Shown in pieces: positions 9,172 through 20,202 of a stretch of 64,000 nucleotides of DNA. The stretch is from Hydrogenophaga sp. (GTDB taxonomy: Bacteria > Pseudomonadota > Gammaproteobacteria > Burkholderiales > Burkholderiaceae_C): contig JACVCO010000002.1 in the NCBI GenBank assembly GCA_016741995.1, positions 124,001 through 188,000 on the forward strand, written 5' to 3'. The position numbers were made by a program, and so were the translations under genes. How positions within the stretch are numbered: the stretch's first letter is position 1; every line of letters begins with the position of its first letter. The notes below the pieces were generated by a model. It ran no database searches, was not told the origin of the DNA, and saw nothing but the letters and a program-made list of their open reading frames with translations.

Positions 9172-10224
9172 ATGAAACTTCTACCCCTGGGCCAGAGCCC
9201 GCTGCAAGTGCCCCCGATCTGCCTCGGCACCATGACCTTCGGCGAGCAGGTGAACGAAGCCACCGCGCACGCCATCCTCGACCGCTCGCTCGAGCGCGGC
9301 GTGAATTTCCTCGACGCGGCCGAGATGTATTCGGTGCCCGCGCGCGCCGAAACCTGCGGCTCCACGGAAACCATCATCGGCAACTGGTTTGCGCGCACAC
9401 CGGGCCTGCGCCAGAAGGTGGTGCTGGCCACGAAAGTGGCCGGGCCCTCGCGCGGCATGCCCTGGATCCGCGGTGAGGTGGCCGGCCTCTCGAAGGCCGA
9501 GATCGTGCGGGCCTGCGAAGGCAGCCTGCGCCGCCTGCAGACCGACGTGATCGACCTCTACCAGATCCACTGGCCCGCGCGCAACGTGCCGGCCTTCGGT
9601 GCGATCTATTTCGACCCCGCCAAAGACAAGGGCCATGCCTCGGTGCACGAGCAACTGGAGGCCATGGCCGAACTGGTGAAGGCCGGCAAGGTACGCGCCA
9701 TCGGCTTGTCGAACGAGTCGCCCTACGGCGTGCACGAGTTCGTGCGCCTGGCCGAACAGCACGGCCTGCCGCGCGTGGCCACGGTGCAGAACCCGTACTG
9801 CCTGATCAACCGTTCGTACGAGAACGGGCTGGACGAAACCTGCCACCGCCTGGGCGTGTCGCTGCTGGCCTACTCGCCGCTGGGCTTCGGCCTGCTCACG
9901 GGCAAGTACGACGACAGCGGCCTGGCGGGCGACCACGGCCGCCTGGCGATCTTCGACAGCATGCGCAAGCAACGCTGGGGCCGCCCCGAGGCGCTGGCCA
10001 CGTCGAAGCGCTACAACGCCCTGGCGCGCGAACACGGGCTCACGCCTTCGCAACTGGCGCTGGCCTTCTGCTACCGCAACTGGCGCGTGGCCAGCACCAT
10101 CATCGGCGTCACCAGCGTGGCCCAGCTCGACGAGTGCCTGGATGCATGGAATGTGCAGCTCTCGCCCGAGTTGCTGGCCGCCATCGACGCGATCCGCTGG
10201 GAAAGCCGCGACCCCGCGCAGTGA
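9172..10224 (+). CDS. Aldo/keto reductase, Tas-like
   Basis: 350-residue NADP(H)-dependent aldo/keto reductase with a TIM-barrel fold. The catalytic tetrad is recognisable: Asp/Tyr in FLDAAEMYSVPAR (about 44-56), Lys in VVLATKVAG, and His in LYQIHWPARN. The C-terminal cofactor-binding segment includes STIIGVTSVAQLDECL. The GSTETIIG insertion after the tyrosine and the overall length resemble E. coli Tas. The physiological substrate cannot be deduced. It starts at the ATG before KLLPLGQSPLQ. Its TGA overlaps the GTG start of the next gene (GTGA). Confidence 0.85.
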   Translation: MKLLPLGQSPLQVPPICLGTMTFGEQVNEATAHAILDRSLERGVNFLDAAEMYSVPARAETCGSTETIIGNWFARTPGLRQKVVLATKVAGPSRGMPWIRGEVAGLSKAEIVRACEGSLRRLQTDVIDLYQIHWPARNVPAFGAIYFDPAKDKGHASVHEQLEAMAELVKAGKVRAIGLSNESPYGVHEFVRLAEQHGLPRVATVQNPYCLINRSYENGLDETCHRLGVSLLAYSPLGFGLLTGKYDDSGLAGDHGRLAIFDSMRKQRWGRPEALATSKRYNALAREHGLTPSQLALAFCYRNWRVASTIIGVTSVAQLDECLDAWNVQLSPELLAAIDAIRWESRDPAQ

Positions 10225-10715
10225 GCAAGAAGGCCGCGCACGTCAGCGAAACGCCCGCCACCGCCTGGCTCAGGGCGCATGGCGTGGCGTTCACCGAGCA
10301 CCCTTACGAATACCTCGAGCACGGTGGCGCGCAACACAGCGCGCAGGTGCTCGGTTTCGACCCGTTCGCGGTGGTCAAGACGCTGATCATGCAGAACGAG
10401 GCCGCGAAGCCGCTGGCCGTGCTCATGCACGGCAACCGCACGGTCTCGACCAAGAACCTCGCGCGCCAGATCGGCGCCAAATCGGTCGAGCCCTGCAAGC
10501 CCGAGGTGGCCAACCGGCACAGCGGCTACCTGGTGGGTGGCACCTCGCCGTTCGGCCTGAAGCGCGCGATGCCGGTGTACGTCGAATCGACGGTGCTTGC
10601 GCTGCCGGGGATATGGATCAACGGCGGGCGGCGCGGCTTTCTGGTCGGCATCGATCCCGCGGTGTTGACCGGGCCCCTGGGTGCCACGCTGGTGCAGTGC
10701 GCGCTGGCAGAATGA
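10221..10715 (+). CDS. ybaK: YbaK/EbsC-type aminoacyl-tRNA deacylase
   Basis: 164-residue trans-editing domain protein, probably Cys-tRNA(Pro) deacylase, that hydrolyses mischarged tRNA. Typical YbaK stretches are visible: VVKTLIMQNE, an early AWLRAHGVAFTEHPYEY, and GYLVGGTSPFGLKRAMPVYVE towards the end with the conserved GGTSPFG. The GTG start is chosen because it overlaps the preceding stop as GTGA. Longer in-frame extensions read through the reductase gene and are not conserved-looking. Ends 33 bases before plsY. Confidence 0.83.
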   Translation: MSKKAAHVSETPATAWLRAHGVAFTEHPYEYLEHGGAQHSAQVLGFDPFAVVKTLIMQNEAAKPLAVLMHGNRTVSTKNLARQIGAKSVEPCKPEVANRHSGYLVGGTSPFGLKRAMPVYVESTVLALPGIWINGGRRGFLVGIDPAVLTGPLGATLVQCALAE

Positions 10716-10748
10716 CGGCCGCTTTCCATAACGAGTGAGGAGACGAGC

Positions 10749-11378
10749 TTGCAAGCGCTGTACCCCGCGCTGGCCACCTTGGCCGCGTACCTGATCGGAT
10801 CGCTGTCGTTCGCCGTCGTCGTCAGCCGCTTCCTGGGCCTGGCCGATCCGCGCACCTACGGCAGCAAGAACCCCGGCGCCACCAACGTGCTGCGTTCGGG
10901 CAACAAGGCCGCGGCCGTCGTCACGCTGCTGCTCGATGCCTTCAAGGGCTGGTTGCCCGTGGTGCTGGTGCAGGCGTTCGGTGGGCCCTACGGCCTGGGC
11001 GCCGGCACCGTGGCGCTGGTGGGCTTCGCGGCGTTCCTGGGCCACCTGTTTCCGGTGTTCTTCCGCTTCCAGGGTGGCAAGGGCGTGGCCACGGCGGCCG
11101 GTGTCATCCTGGCCTTCAACCCCTGGCTGGGCCTGGCTTCGCTGGCCACCTGGGTCATCATCGCCTTCTTCTTCCGCTACTCGTCACTCGCGTCCATCGT
11201 CACCGCGGTGTTCGCGCCAGCGTATTTCCTGCTGGGGGGTGGCGTGGCCTGGGAGGCGCCCGGCGTGATGGTGCTCAGCCTGGCCGCGATGGGCGTGCTG
11301 CTGATCTGGCGCCATGCCGAGAACATCAACCGCCTGATCGCAGGCACCGAAAGCAAGCTCGGAGCAAAGAAGAAATGA
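10749..11378 (+). CDS. plsY: Glycerol-3-phosphate acyltransferase PlsY
   Basis: 209-residue inner-membrane enzyme that moves an acyl group from acyl-phosphate to glycerol-3-phosphate, the first committed step of phospholipid synthesis. It has about six hydrophobic segments and the family's motifs: GSKNPGATNVLRSGNK (about 37-52) and GHLFPVFFRFQGGKGVATA (about 98-116). It starts with TTG, supported by a GAGGAG ribosome-binding sequence nine bases upstream. Its ATGA end overlaps the RidA-family gene. Confidence 0.93.
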   Translation: MQALYPALATLAAYLIGSLSFAVVVSRFLGLADPRTYGSKNPGATNVLRSGNKAAAVVTLLLDAFKGWLPVVLVQAFGGPYGLGAGTVALVGFAAFLGHLFPVFFRFQGGKGVATAAGVILAFNPWLGLASLATWVIIAFFFRYSSLASIVTAVFAPAYFLLGGGVAWEAPGVMVLSLAAMGVLLIWRHAENINRLIAGTESKLGAKKK

Positions 11379-11731
11379 GCCAAGGCATCACCCGCGTCGG
11401 CATGGCCGCGCGCTACAGCGAAGCGGCCGTGTTCAACGGCATCGTGTTCCTTGCGGGCATGGTGCCCGAGCGCGGGGATGTGGACATCCGTGGCCAGACG
11501 GCGGACGTGCTCCAGCAGGTCGAGCAGCGCCTGAAGGAGTGCGGCAGCGACAAGTCGCGCATCCTGCGCACCGAGATCTTCCTCACCGACATCCGCGACA
11601 TCGCGGCCATGAACGAGGTGTGGGATGCGTGGGTGGTGCCCGGTGCCGCTCCGCCGCGCGCCACGGTGCAGGCGGCGCTGGCCAACCCGGCTTACCGCAT
11701 CGAGATCGTCGTCACCGCGGCGCAGGCCTGA
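11375..11731 (+). CDS. RidA/YjgF-family protein
   Basis: 118-residue RidA-superfamily protein. It has the core VFNGIVFLAGMVPERG, a TADVLQQVEQRL helix, the ILRTEIFLTDIRD strand and a C-terminal PRATVQAALANPAYRIEI. The arginine of the PRATV-like motif is the residue that in RidA binds the carboxylate of imine/enamine substrates, so a deaminase function is possible. The subgroup (divergent from canonical RidA) is uncertain. Translationally coupled to plsY through an ATGA overlap and convergent with the protease gene. Confidence 0.82.
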   Translation: MSQGITRVGMAARYSEAAVFNGIVFLAGMVPERGDVDIRGQTADVLQQVEQRLKECGSDKSRILRTEIFLTDIRDIAAMNEVWDAWVVPGAAPPRATVQAALANPAYRIEIVVTAAQA

Positions 11732-11735
11732 ACGA

Positions 11736-12380
11736 TCAGTAGCGGCGCTCCAGCGTGAGCTGGTCGTTGGTGCGCTGCATCTGGAAGCGCGTGAGGAAGC
11801 TGTTGCCCAGCAGCACGAAGGGCATGGACTGCGGCAGCACGATGGCCGACACGCCATACACCTGCGCGTCGCCCACGCGCACCGAATCGAGCTGAAACTG
11901 GTGGCCGGCCACGGTGCCATTGGCCGTGCTCACCTGCACGCGGCGGCCTTTCTCGAACGCCAGGCCCAGCCGGCGTGCCTCGGCTTCGCCGAGGATCACC
12001 TGGCTGGCGCCGGTGTCCACCATGAACTGCACGGCGCGGCCGTTGATCTGGCCTTGCGGCATGAAATGGCCGCGCCCGTCCGCGGTCATCACGACGCGTG
12101 TGCCGATGCCCTCTGGCGCGGCCACGCTGCCCTGGCTCACCGGGGCCTCGCCCACGCGCAAGGTCTGGCGCCGGCCTTCGATCTCGAGCACCGCCACCTC
12201 GCCCTGCACCGACACCACGCGCACGCCCTGATGCGATTGGCCGGCGGCCACGAAGCGTGGGGCGCCCCCATCGATGACGAGCAGCGCCTTGCTGCCCGAG
12301 ACGCCCGTGAGGGCCACCGATTGCGCGAGGGCCACGCCGGCAGCGCCCGAAAGCACCGCCGCGACGAGCCCGCGCCGCAT
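11736..12380 (-). CDS. Retropepsin-like aspartic protease with signal peptide (TIGR02281-like)
   Basis: 214-residue protein with an N-terminal signal sequence (MRRGLVAAVLSGAAGVALAQ) and a C-terminal single-lobe retroviral-type aspartic protease domain. The active-site signature is FMVDTGASQVILGEAEA near residue 120, with a second hydrophobic MPFVLLGNSFL strand near the end. Single-lobe enzymes of this type need to dimerise. The ATG at 12380 is used. An in-frame TTG at 12386 would overlap the yajQ stop as TTGA and is an equally possible, coupled start. Substrate unknown; expected in the periplasm. Confidence 0.8.
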   Translation of the reverse strand: MRRGLVAAVLSGAAGVALAQSVALTGVSGSKALLVIDGGAPRFVAAGQSHQGVRVVSVQGEVAVLEIEGRRQTLRVGEAPVSQGSVAAPEGIGTRVVMTADGRGHFMPQGQINGRAVQFMVDTGASQVILGEAEARRLGLAFEKGRRVQVSTANGTVAGHQFQLDSVRVGDAQVYGVSAIVLPQSMPFVLLGNSFLTRFQMQRTNDQLTLERRY

Positions 12381-12382
12381 GG

Positions 12383-12868
12383 TCAATCGCGGAAATTGTT
12401 GAAGGACAGGGGCAGGTCCTTCAGTTCGGTGCGAATGATGGCCATGGCGGCCTGCAGGTCGTCGCGCTTGGCGCCGCTCACGCGCACCGCATCGCCCTGG
12501 ATGGCGGCCTGCACCTTGAGCTTGCTGGCCTTGAGGGCTTGCTGGATCTTCTTGCCGTCTTCGGTGGCGATGCCGTTGCGCACCTTGGCCACCTGCTTCA
12601 CCTTGTCGCCGCCCACCTTCTCGACCTTGCCGATGTCGAGGAAGCGCACGTCCACGTTGCGCTTGGTGAGCTTGTTGCGCAGCACGTCCTCGATCTGCTG
12701 GAGCTGGAAATCGGCGTCACCGTGCAGGGTGATGTCCTTGTCCTTGAGCTCGATCGCGGCGCTGGTGCCCTTGAAATCGAAGCGGGTGCCGATTTCGCGC
12801 GCCACCTGGTCGACGGCATTCTTGACTTCGACGAGATCGGCTTCGAGAACGGTGTCGAACGAGGGCAT
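12383..12868 (-). CDS. yajQ: YajQ-family nucleotide-binding protein
   Basis: 161-residue UPF0234/YajQ protein. It starts with the conserved [20 protein letters not shown] and carries [10 protein letters not shown] (about 28-37) and [15 protein letters not shown]. Family members bind nucleotides; a Xanthomonas homologue was reported as a cyclic-di-GMP effector, so a signalling role is possible. Length and both ends match the family. Lies upstream of the aspartic protease on the same strand with essentially no gap, divergent from murB (32 bases between starts). Confidence 0.92.
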   Translation of the reverse strand: MPSFDTVLEADLVEVKNAVDQVAREIGTRFDFKGTSAAIELKDKDITLHGDADFQLQQIEDVLRNKLTKRNVDVRFLDIGKVEKVGGDKVKQVAKVRNGIATEDGKKIQQALKASKLKVQAAIQGDAVRVSGAKRDDLQAAMAIIRTELKDLPLSFNNFRD

Positions 12869-12900
12869 GGGTACGCAATGAGGGTGAGAAAATCGCGGCC

Positions 12901-13953
12901 ATGATAGTCGAGAAGCAGGTGCCGCTACAGGCCCACAACAGCTTTGGCATCGTGGCCAAAGCCCATCACCTGGTGCGCATTCGCAGCGAGGCCGACCTGG
13001 CAGCGCTGCGGGCGGCGCCCGAGTGGGCAGTTCTCGCGCGCGAGGCCATGCCCTTTGTGCTGGGCGGTGGCAGCAACCTGGTGATCACCGGCGATGTGAG
13101 GCCTTTGGTGCTCAAGGTCGAGATCGCGGGCCGGCGCCTGATCGAGGAAACGCCCCGGGGCTGGTTGATCGAGGCGGGCGCCGGCGAGAACTGGCACGCG
13201 TTCGTGCAGTGGACGCTGCAGCAGGGCTGGCCCGGGCTGGAAAACCTGGCGCTGATTCCCGGGACGGTGGGGGCCGCGCCGGTGCAGAACATCGGTGCCT
13301 ATGGCGTGGAGCTGCAAGACCGCTTTCATTCGCTCGACGCGGTCGACCTGCGCAGCGGCGAGGCGTTCACGCTCGATGCCGCGCAATGCGGCTTCGGTTA
13401 CCGCGACTCGGTGTTCAAGCACGCGTCGGCCGACGTGCGCGACTTCGGCCTGGCGGGCCGCGCGCTCATCACGCGGGTGCGTTTCTGGCTGCCCAAGGCC
13501 TGGCAACCCGTGTTGGGCTATGCGGACCTGGAGCGCAAGATCGCCGAGACGGGCAACACCGCGCCCGATGCACAGACGCTGTTCGACTGGATCTGCGCGA
13601 TCCGCCGCGCCAAGCTGCCCGACCCGGCGGTGATCGGCAATGCCGGCAGCTTCTTCAAGAACCCCACCGTAACGCCCGAGCAGTGCGCCGACATCATCGC
13701 GCGCGAGCCCAAGGTGGTGCACTACCCCATGCCCGACGGCACGGTGAAGCTGGCCGCGGGCTGGCTGATCGACGCCTGCGGGTGGAAGGGGCGCGGCGTG
13801 GGCAACGCGGGCGTGTACGAGAAACAGGCCCTGGTGCTGGTGAACCGTGGCGGCGCCACCGGCGGCGAGGTGGTCACGCTGGCCAAGGCGATCCAGACCA
13901 GCGTGTACGAGCGCTTCGGCATCCGGCTCGAGCCCGAGCCGGTGGTCATCTAA
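12901..13953 (+). CDS. murB: UDP-N-acetylenolpyruvoylglucosamine reductase MurB (type I)
   Basis: 350-residue FAD enzyme that reduces UDP-GlcNAc-enolpyruvate with NADPH to UDP-MurNAc in peptidoglycan synthesis. The N-terminal NSFGIVAKA start, the FAD-binding [13 protein letters not shown] (about 52-64) and [17 protein letters not shown] (about 120-136) are canonical. The catalytic serine lies in [10 protein letters not shown] (about 246-255), and the C-terminus has [15 protein letters not shown]. The length and Tyr-loop extension fit the longer E. coli-like type I enzyme. Convergent with argG, 12 bases apart. Confidence 0.95.
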   Translation: MIVEKQVPLQAHNSFGIVAKAHHLVRIRSEADLAALRAAPEWAVLAREAMPFVLGGGSNLVITGDVRPLVLKVEIAGRRLIEETPRGWLIEAGAGENWHAFVQWTLQQGWPGLENLALIPGTVGAAPVQNIGAYGVELQDRFHSLDAVDLRSGEAFTLDAAQCGFGYRDSVFKHASADVRDFGLAGRALITRVRFWLPKAWQPVLGYADLERKIAETGNTAPDAQTLFDWICAIRRAKLPDPAVIGNAGSFFKNPTVTPEQCADIIAREPKVVHYPMPDGTVKLAAGWLIDACGWKGRGVGNAGVYEKQALVLVNRGGATGGEVVTLAKAIQTSVYERFGIRLEPEPVVI

Positions 13954-13965
13954 CCCGTTGCCGCC

Positions 13966-16072
<2,107 letters not shown>

Positions 16073-16129
16073 GGAGTGCATTGTCCGCGAGGACCGGGCG
16101 GGCAAGGAGCGGGTGGGACAATCCCGCCC

Positions 16130-17476
16130 ATGCTCGAGATCCCCGTGCCCGACCACCCCACCACGCTGCCCGACTGGCTGGCCCATGCCGAGCGCTTGCA
16201 CCCGGTCACCATCGACATGGGCCTGGAGCGCGTGCAGACCGTGGCGCGCCGCATGGGCCTGGCGCTGAGCTGCCCGGTGATCACCGTGGCCGGCACGAAT
16301 GGCAAGGGCAGCACCTGCGCCATGCTCGAAGCCATCTACGCGCAATCGGGCTACCGCACGGGCGTGTACACCTCGCCGCACCTGGTGCATTTCGAAGAGC
16401 GTTGCCGCATCGACGGGCAGAGCGTGGCTCCTGACGAGCTCGTGCCGGCCATGGCCGAGGTGGAGGTGGCACGCCAAGGGCAGGGCGGCGCGCCCGAGGT
16501 CAGCCTGACCTATTTCGAGTTCACCACGCTGGCCATCCTGTGCACCATCGCGCGCGCCGGCGTCGATGTCGCGATCCTCGAGGTCGGCCTCGGCGGGCGG
16601 CTCGACGCGGTCAACATCATCGACGCCGATTGCGCGGTGATCACCAGCATCGACCTCGACCACACCGCGCTGCTCGGGCCCGATCGCGAATCCATCGGGC
16701 GCGAGAAAGCCGGTGTCATGCGCACCGGCCGCCCCGCGGTGGTGAGCGACCCGGCGCCACCGCAGAGCGTGGTCGATCACGCGCGTGAGATCGATGCCGA
16801 TCTGTGGCGCCTGGGCTCGGATTTCCATTTTGCGGGCGACAAGCAGCAATGGGGCTGGGCGACGCACCCCACGCGGGGCGGCCGGCGCTACAGCGGGCTG
16901 GCCTACCCGGCGCTGCGCGGGGCCAACCAACTCGTCAACGCGGCGGGTGTGCTCGCGGCCATCGAGGCCCTGCGCGTTCGCCTGCCGGTGACGGCCCAGG
17001 CGGTGCGCACCGGCCTGGCGCTGGTGGAGCTGCCGGGGCGCTTCCAGATCATCCCCGGGACGCCCACCCTGGTGCTCGATGTGGCACACAACCCGCACTC
17101 GGTGGCCGCGCTGACCGAGAACCTGGATGCCATGGGTTTCTACCCCTGCACGCACGCGGTCTTCGGCGCCATGGCCGACAAGGACCTCGACGCCATGCTC
17201 GCCCGCATTGCCCCGCTGGTGGACCGCTGGTACCTCACCGATCTGCCTTTGACGCGCGCGATCAAGGCCGCCGATCTGGTGCCCCGCGTGCAGGCACTGC
17301 CTGCGGGGGCGGTGGGGTTGGCCGGCACCTTCGCCAGCCCTTCGGCGGCCTTGTCCGCGGCCCTGAATGCTTCAGCCCCCGCTGATAGAATCGCGGTCTT
17401 TGGCTCGTTCTACACCGTCGGTGGTGTGCTGCAGGACGGCCTGCCAAAGCGGGCGGCCAAGCACCTGAATTCCTGA
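16130..17476 (+). CDS. folC: Bifunctional folylpolyglutamate synthase / dihydrofolate synthase
   Basis: 448-residue Mur-ligase-fold enzyme that adds glutamate to dihydropteroate and tetrahydrofolates. The P-loop TVAGTNGKGSTCAML is near residues 50-64. The family's TSPHLVHFEERCRIDG and LEVGLGGRLDAVN follow. The C-terminal ligase domain has LVLDVAHNPHSVAAL near 312. It starts at the ATG before LEIPVPDHPTTL; the in-frame region upstream overlaps the divergent gene. It leads the run folC-SPOR-cvpA-purF-metZ-gltX, a common Burkholderiales order. Confidence 0.94.
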   Translation: MLEIPVPDHPTTLPDWLAHAERLHPVTIDMGLERVQTVARRMGLALSCPVITVAGTNGKGSTCAMLEAIYAQSGYRTGVYTSPHLVHFEERCRIDGQSVAPDELVPAMAEVEVARQGQGGAPEVSLTYFEFTTLAILCTIARAGVDVAILEVGLGGRLDAVNIIDADCAVITSIDLDHTALLGPDRESIGREKAGVMRTGRPAVVSDPAPPQSVVDHAREIDADLWRLGSDFHFAGDKQQWGWATHPTRGGRRYSGLAYPALRGANQLVNAAGVLAAIEALRVRLPVTAQAVRTGLALVELPGRFQIIPGTPTLVLDVAHNPHSVAALTENLDAMGFYPCTHAVFGAMADKDLDAMLARIAPLVDRWYLTDLPLTRAIKAADLVPRVQALPAGAVGLAGTFASPSAALSAALNASAPADRIAVFGSFYTVGGVLQDGLPKRAAKHLNS

Positions 17477-17511
17477 GCGCGCCGTTGACCGCCCCCGAGG
17501 CCCCGCGACCC

Positions 17512-18189
17512 ATGTCCAGCTCCCGCTCCGGCTCCCAGGGCAACCCCTCGTCTCCCCCGCCCACCATCGAGGCCGTGCGCCGCCGCGCGCGCCATCGCCT
17601 GATCGGCGCCAGCGTGCTGGTGGCGGTCGGTGTGATCGGCTTCCCGCTGCTGTTCGACAGCCAGCCCCGCCCGATCGCGGTCGACATTCCGATCGAAATT
17701 CCCGCGCGCAACAGCCCGCCACCGGTGGCCGCGGCACCCGCGCCAGCGCCCGCCCCGGCGCCATCGCCAGCACCCACGCCTGCACCGTCTCCAGCACCCG
17801 CACCGGTTCCTGCGCCGACACCCGCACCGCCGCCGCCAGCCCCCGCGCCGGTCCCTTCACCAGCGCCCGCGCCAGCCACGGCCCAGCGCGATGCGGCCGA
17901 TGCCGCGCGTGCCCAGGCCATCCTGCAGGGCCAACCCGCGGCCAGCAGCCCCGCCGCGGCCGAGCGCGTGGTGGTGCAGGTGGGGGCTTTTGCCGATGAG
18001 GCGCGTGCCCGCGAGGCGCGCCAGAAGCTCGAGCGCGCCGGCATCAAGACCTACACCCACGTCGCCCAGACATCCGACGGCCGCCGCATCCGCGTGCGTG
18101 TGGGCCCGTTCGACAGCCGCGCCGACGCCGAGAAGGCGGCCAGCCGCGTGAAGGCGTTGGGTCTGCCCGCGGCCATCCTCACGCTGTGA
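17512..18189 (+). CDS. SPOR-domain membrane protein (DedD-like)
   Basis: 225-residue protein with a short basic cytoplasmic tail and one membrane helix (LIGASVLVAVGVIGFPLLF). A proline/alanine spacer of about 55 residues follows, then a C-terminal SPOR domain (VVVQVGAFADEARAREARQK ... GLPAAILTL) that binds denuded septal peptidoglycan. This architecture matches DedD, a non-essential division protein. The ATG at 17512 is used; an in-frame TTG at 17485 would add nine residues. Lies between folC and cvpA, as dedD does next to cvpA in E. coli. Confidence 0.88.
   Translation: MSSSRSGSQGNPSSPPPTIEAVRRRARHRLIGASVLVAVGVIGFPLLFDSQPRPIAVDIPIEIPARNSPPPVAAAPAPAPAPAPSPAPTPAPSPAPAPVPAPTPAPPPPAPAPVPSPAPAPATAQRDAADAARAQAILQGQPAASSPAAAERVVVQVGAFADEARAREARQKLERAGIKTYTHVAQTSDGRRIRVRVGPFDSRADAEKAASRVKALGLPAAILTL
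17716..17880 (+). repeat. Low-complexity Pro/Ala-coding tract
   Basis: This stretch inside the SPOR protein gene encodes alternating Pro-Ala with a few Ser, Thr and Val. At the DNA level it is a degenerate run of GCN-CCN codon pairs. It forms the flexible periplasmic linker between membrane anchor and SPOR domain. Such tracts tend to vary in length between strains. Confidence 0.7.
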
Positions 18190-18202
18190 GTCGGAGCGCG
18201 CC

Positions 18203-18688
18203 ATGCTGCTGACCGACTGGGTGCTGCTCGCGTTGCTGGTGCTGTCGGTGCTGCTCGGTCTGTGGCGCGGGCTCATGTTCGAGGTGTTGTCGGTGGCGGG
18301 CTGGGTCGTGGCCTTCTTCGTTGCCCAGGCCTGGGCCGACGACGTCGTGCCCTGGCTGCCGATCGACCGTGTGGCGCCGCCGCTGCAACTGGCCATCGGC
18401 TTCGCCCTCGTGTTCATCGTGATTGCATTCGTGGGTGGCCTGGTGGCCTGGCTGGTGCAGAAGTTCGTCGCCTCGGCCGGCCTGCGCCCGGTGGATCGCG
18501 TGCTGGGTGGTGCCTTCGGCCTGGTGCGCGGGGCAATCATCCTGCTGGCCATCACCCTCGTGATCACGATCACCCAGATGCAGACCGCGCGGTGGTGGAG
18601 CGAATCGCCCACCGCCGGTGTGCTCAGCCATACCCTGCACAGCGTCAAGCCCTTGCTGCCGGACCCGCTGGCTCGTCATATCCCCTGA
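18203..18688 (+). CDS. cvpA: CvpA family membrane protein
   Basis: 161-residue integral membrane protein with four hydrophobic segments. It begins with LLTDWVLLALLVLSVLLGLWRGLMFEVLS, the hallmark CvpA N-terminus, and has RPVDRVLGGAFGLVRGAI near residues 94-112. Named for a role in colicin V production in E. coli; elsewhere linked to envelope integrity. Located directly before purF, as in E. coli, 11 bases before the purF ATG. Confidence 0.92.
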   Translation: MLLTDWVLLALLVLSVLLGLWRGLMFEVLSVAGWVVAFFVAQAWADDVVPWLPIDRVAPPLQLAIGFALVFIVIAFVGGLVAWLVQKFVASAGLRPVDRVLGGAFGLVRGAIILLAITLVITITQMQTARWWSESPTAGVLSHTLHSVKPLLPDPLARHIP

Positions 18689-18699
18689 AGGAACCCATC

Positions 18700-20202
18700 A
18701 TGTGTGGAATCGTCGGCGTCGTCAGCCAGACGCCCGTCAACCAACTGATCTACGACGCGCTGCTGCTGTTGCAGCACCGCGGCCAGGACGCGGCGGGCAT
18801 CGTCACGCAACAAGGCCGCAAATTCTTCATGCACAAGGCCAAGGGCATGGTGCGCGACATCTTCCGCACCCGCAACATGCGCGCCCTGCCGGGCAATTGC
18901 GGCCTCGGTCAGGCGCGCTACCCCACGGCCGGCAACGCCTACAGCGAGGAAGAGGCGCAGCCCTTCTACGTGAACGCGCCCTTCGGCCTGGTGCTGGTGC
19001 ACAACGGCAACCTCACGAACGCGCACGAGCTCAAACAGGAGCTGTTCCAGACCGATCACCGCCACATCAACACCGAGAGCGATTCCGAGGTACTGCTCAA
19101 CGTGCTCGCGCACGAGCTCGAGAAGACCACGCGCGGCGAGCCGCTCAAGCCGGCCGACGTGTTTGCCGCGGTGCGCGGCGTGCACGCGCGGGTCAAGGGT
19201 TCGTACGCCGTGGTGGCGCTCATCGCGGGCCATGGCCTGCTGGCGTTCCGCGATCCCTTCGGCATCCGCCCGCTGTGCGTGGGCCGCAACGAAGACAGCG
19301 TGATGGTGGCGAGCGAATCCGTCACGCTCGAAGGCACCGGCTACCACTTCGAACGCGATCTGGCGCCCGGTGAAGCCATGTATGCGGGTCTGGATGGTCA
19401 GACGCATTTCGAGCACTGCGCGGCCGATGCCGTGCTCAAGCCCTGCATCTTCGAGTACGTCTATCTCGCCCGGCCCGACTCCACCATCAACGGCATCTCG
19501 GTCTACCAGGCCCGCCTGAACCTCGGCACCACGCTGGCCAAGCGCGTCATCTCCACCGTGCCGCCCAACGAGATCGATGTCGTCATCCCGATCCCCGAAT
19601 CGTCGCGCCCGAGTGCGATGGAACTCGCGCGCCTGTTGGGTCTGCCGTACCGCGAAGGCTTCGTGAAGAACCGTTACGTGGGCCGCACTTTCATCATGCC
19701 GGGGCAGGCGGTGCGCAAGAAGTCGGTGCGCCAGAAGCTCAACGTCATCGCGAGCGAGTTCAAGGGCCGCAACGTGCTGCTGGTCGACGACTCCATCGTG
19801 CGCGGCACTACCAGCCGCGAGATCGTGCAGATGGCGCGCGATGCCGGCGCGCGCAAGGTGTACCTGGCCAGCGCGGCGCCGCCGGTGCGTTACCCCAATG
19901 TCTACGGCATCGACATGCCCACCGCCAGCGAACTGGTGGCGCACGACCGGACCGTGGAGGACGTGCGCCAGATCATCGGTTGCGACGCGCTGATCTACCA
20001 GGATGTGGACGGCATGAAGCAGGCTGTGGGTTCGCTCAACCCCAAGCTCGACGGCTTCGACGCCTCGTGCTTCGACGGTGTTTACGTCACCGGCGACATC
20101 ACGCCAGCGGACATCGAACGCCTCAACGCGGGCCGCCCACAGGCCGAAGAGGGCGACGAGGACACCTCGCGCCTGGCGCTGCCCAACGCGCAGGAGGCCT
20201 GA
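18700..20202 (+). CDS. purF: Amidophosphoribosyltransferase
   Basis: 500-residue enzyme of the first step of purine synthesis. The N-terminal nucleophile cysteine follows the initiator Met in MCGIVGVVSQ, exposed after Met removal; the Ntn glutaminase domain covers about residues 1-240. The PRPP site VLLVDDSIVRGTTSREI lies near 362-378 in the phosphoribosyltransferase domain. No propeptide, as in E. coli. The start is fixed by the requirement for Cys at position 2. Its stop overlaps the metZ ATG by one base (TGATG). Confidence 0.96.
   Translation: MCGIVGVVSQTPVNQLIYDALLLLQHRGQDAAGIVTQQGRKFFMHKAKGMVRDIFRTRNMRALPGNCGLGQARYPTAGNAYSEEEAQPFYVNAPFGLVLVHNGNLTNAHELKQELFQTDHRHINTESDSEVLLNVLAHELEKTTRGEPLKPADVFAAVRGVHARVKGSYAVVALIAGHGLLAFRDPFGIRPLCVGRNEDSVMVASESVTLEGTGYHFERDLAPGEAMYAGLDGQTHFEHCAADAVLKPCIFEYVYLARPDSTINGISVYQARLNLGTTLAKRVISTVPPNEIDVVIPIPESSRPSAMELARLLGLPYREGFVKNRYVGRTFIMPGQAVRKKSVRQKLNVIASEFKGRNVLLVDDSIVRGTTSREIVQMARDAGARKVYLASAAPPVRYPNVYGIDMPTASELVAHDRTVEDVRQIIGCDALIYQDVDGMKQAVGSLNPKLDGFDASCFDGVYVTGDITPADIERLNAGRPQAEEGDEDTSRLALPNAQEA

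Noticed and set aside
12380..12386. TTG at 12386 as the aspartic protease start
   Set aside because: It would overlap the yajQ stop as TTGA, but no ribosome-binding site supports it over the ATG two codons later. Left as an alternative.
17716..17880. Repetitive tract that could be mistaken for a tandem-repeat array or CRISPR
   Set aside because: It is a degenerate Pro/Ala-coding linker inside the SPOR gene, with no regular repeat-spacer spacing.
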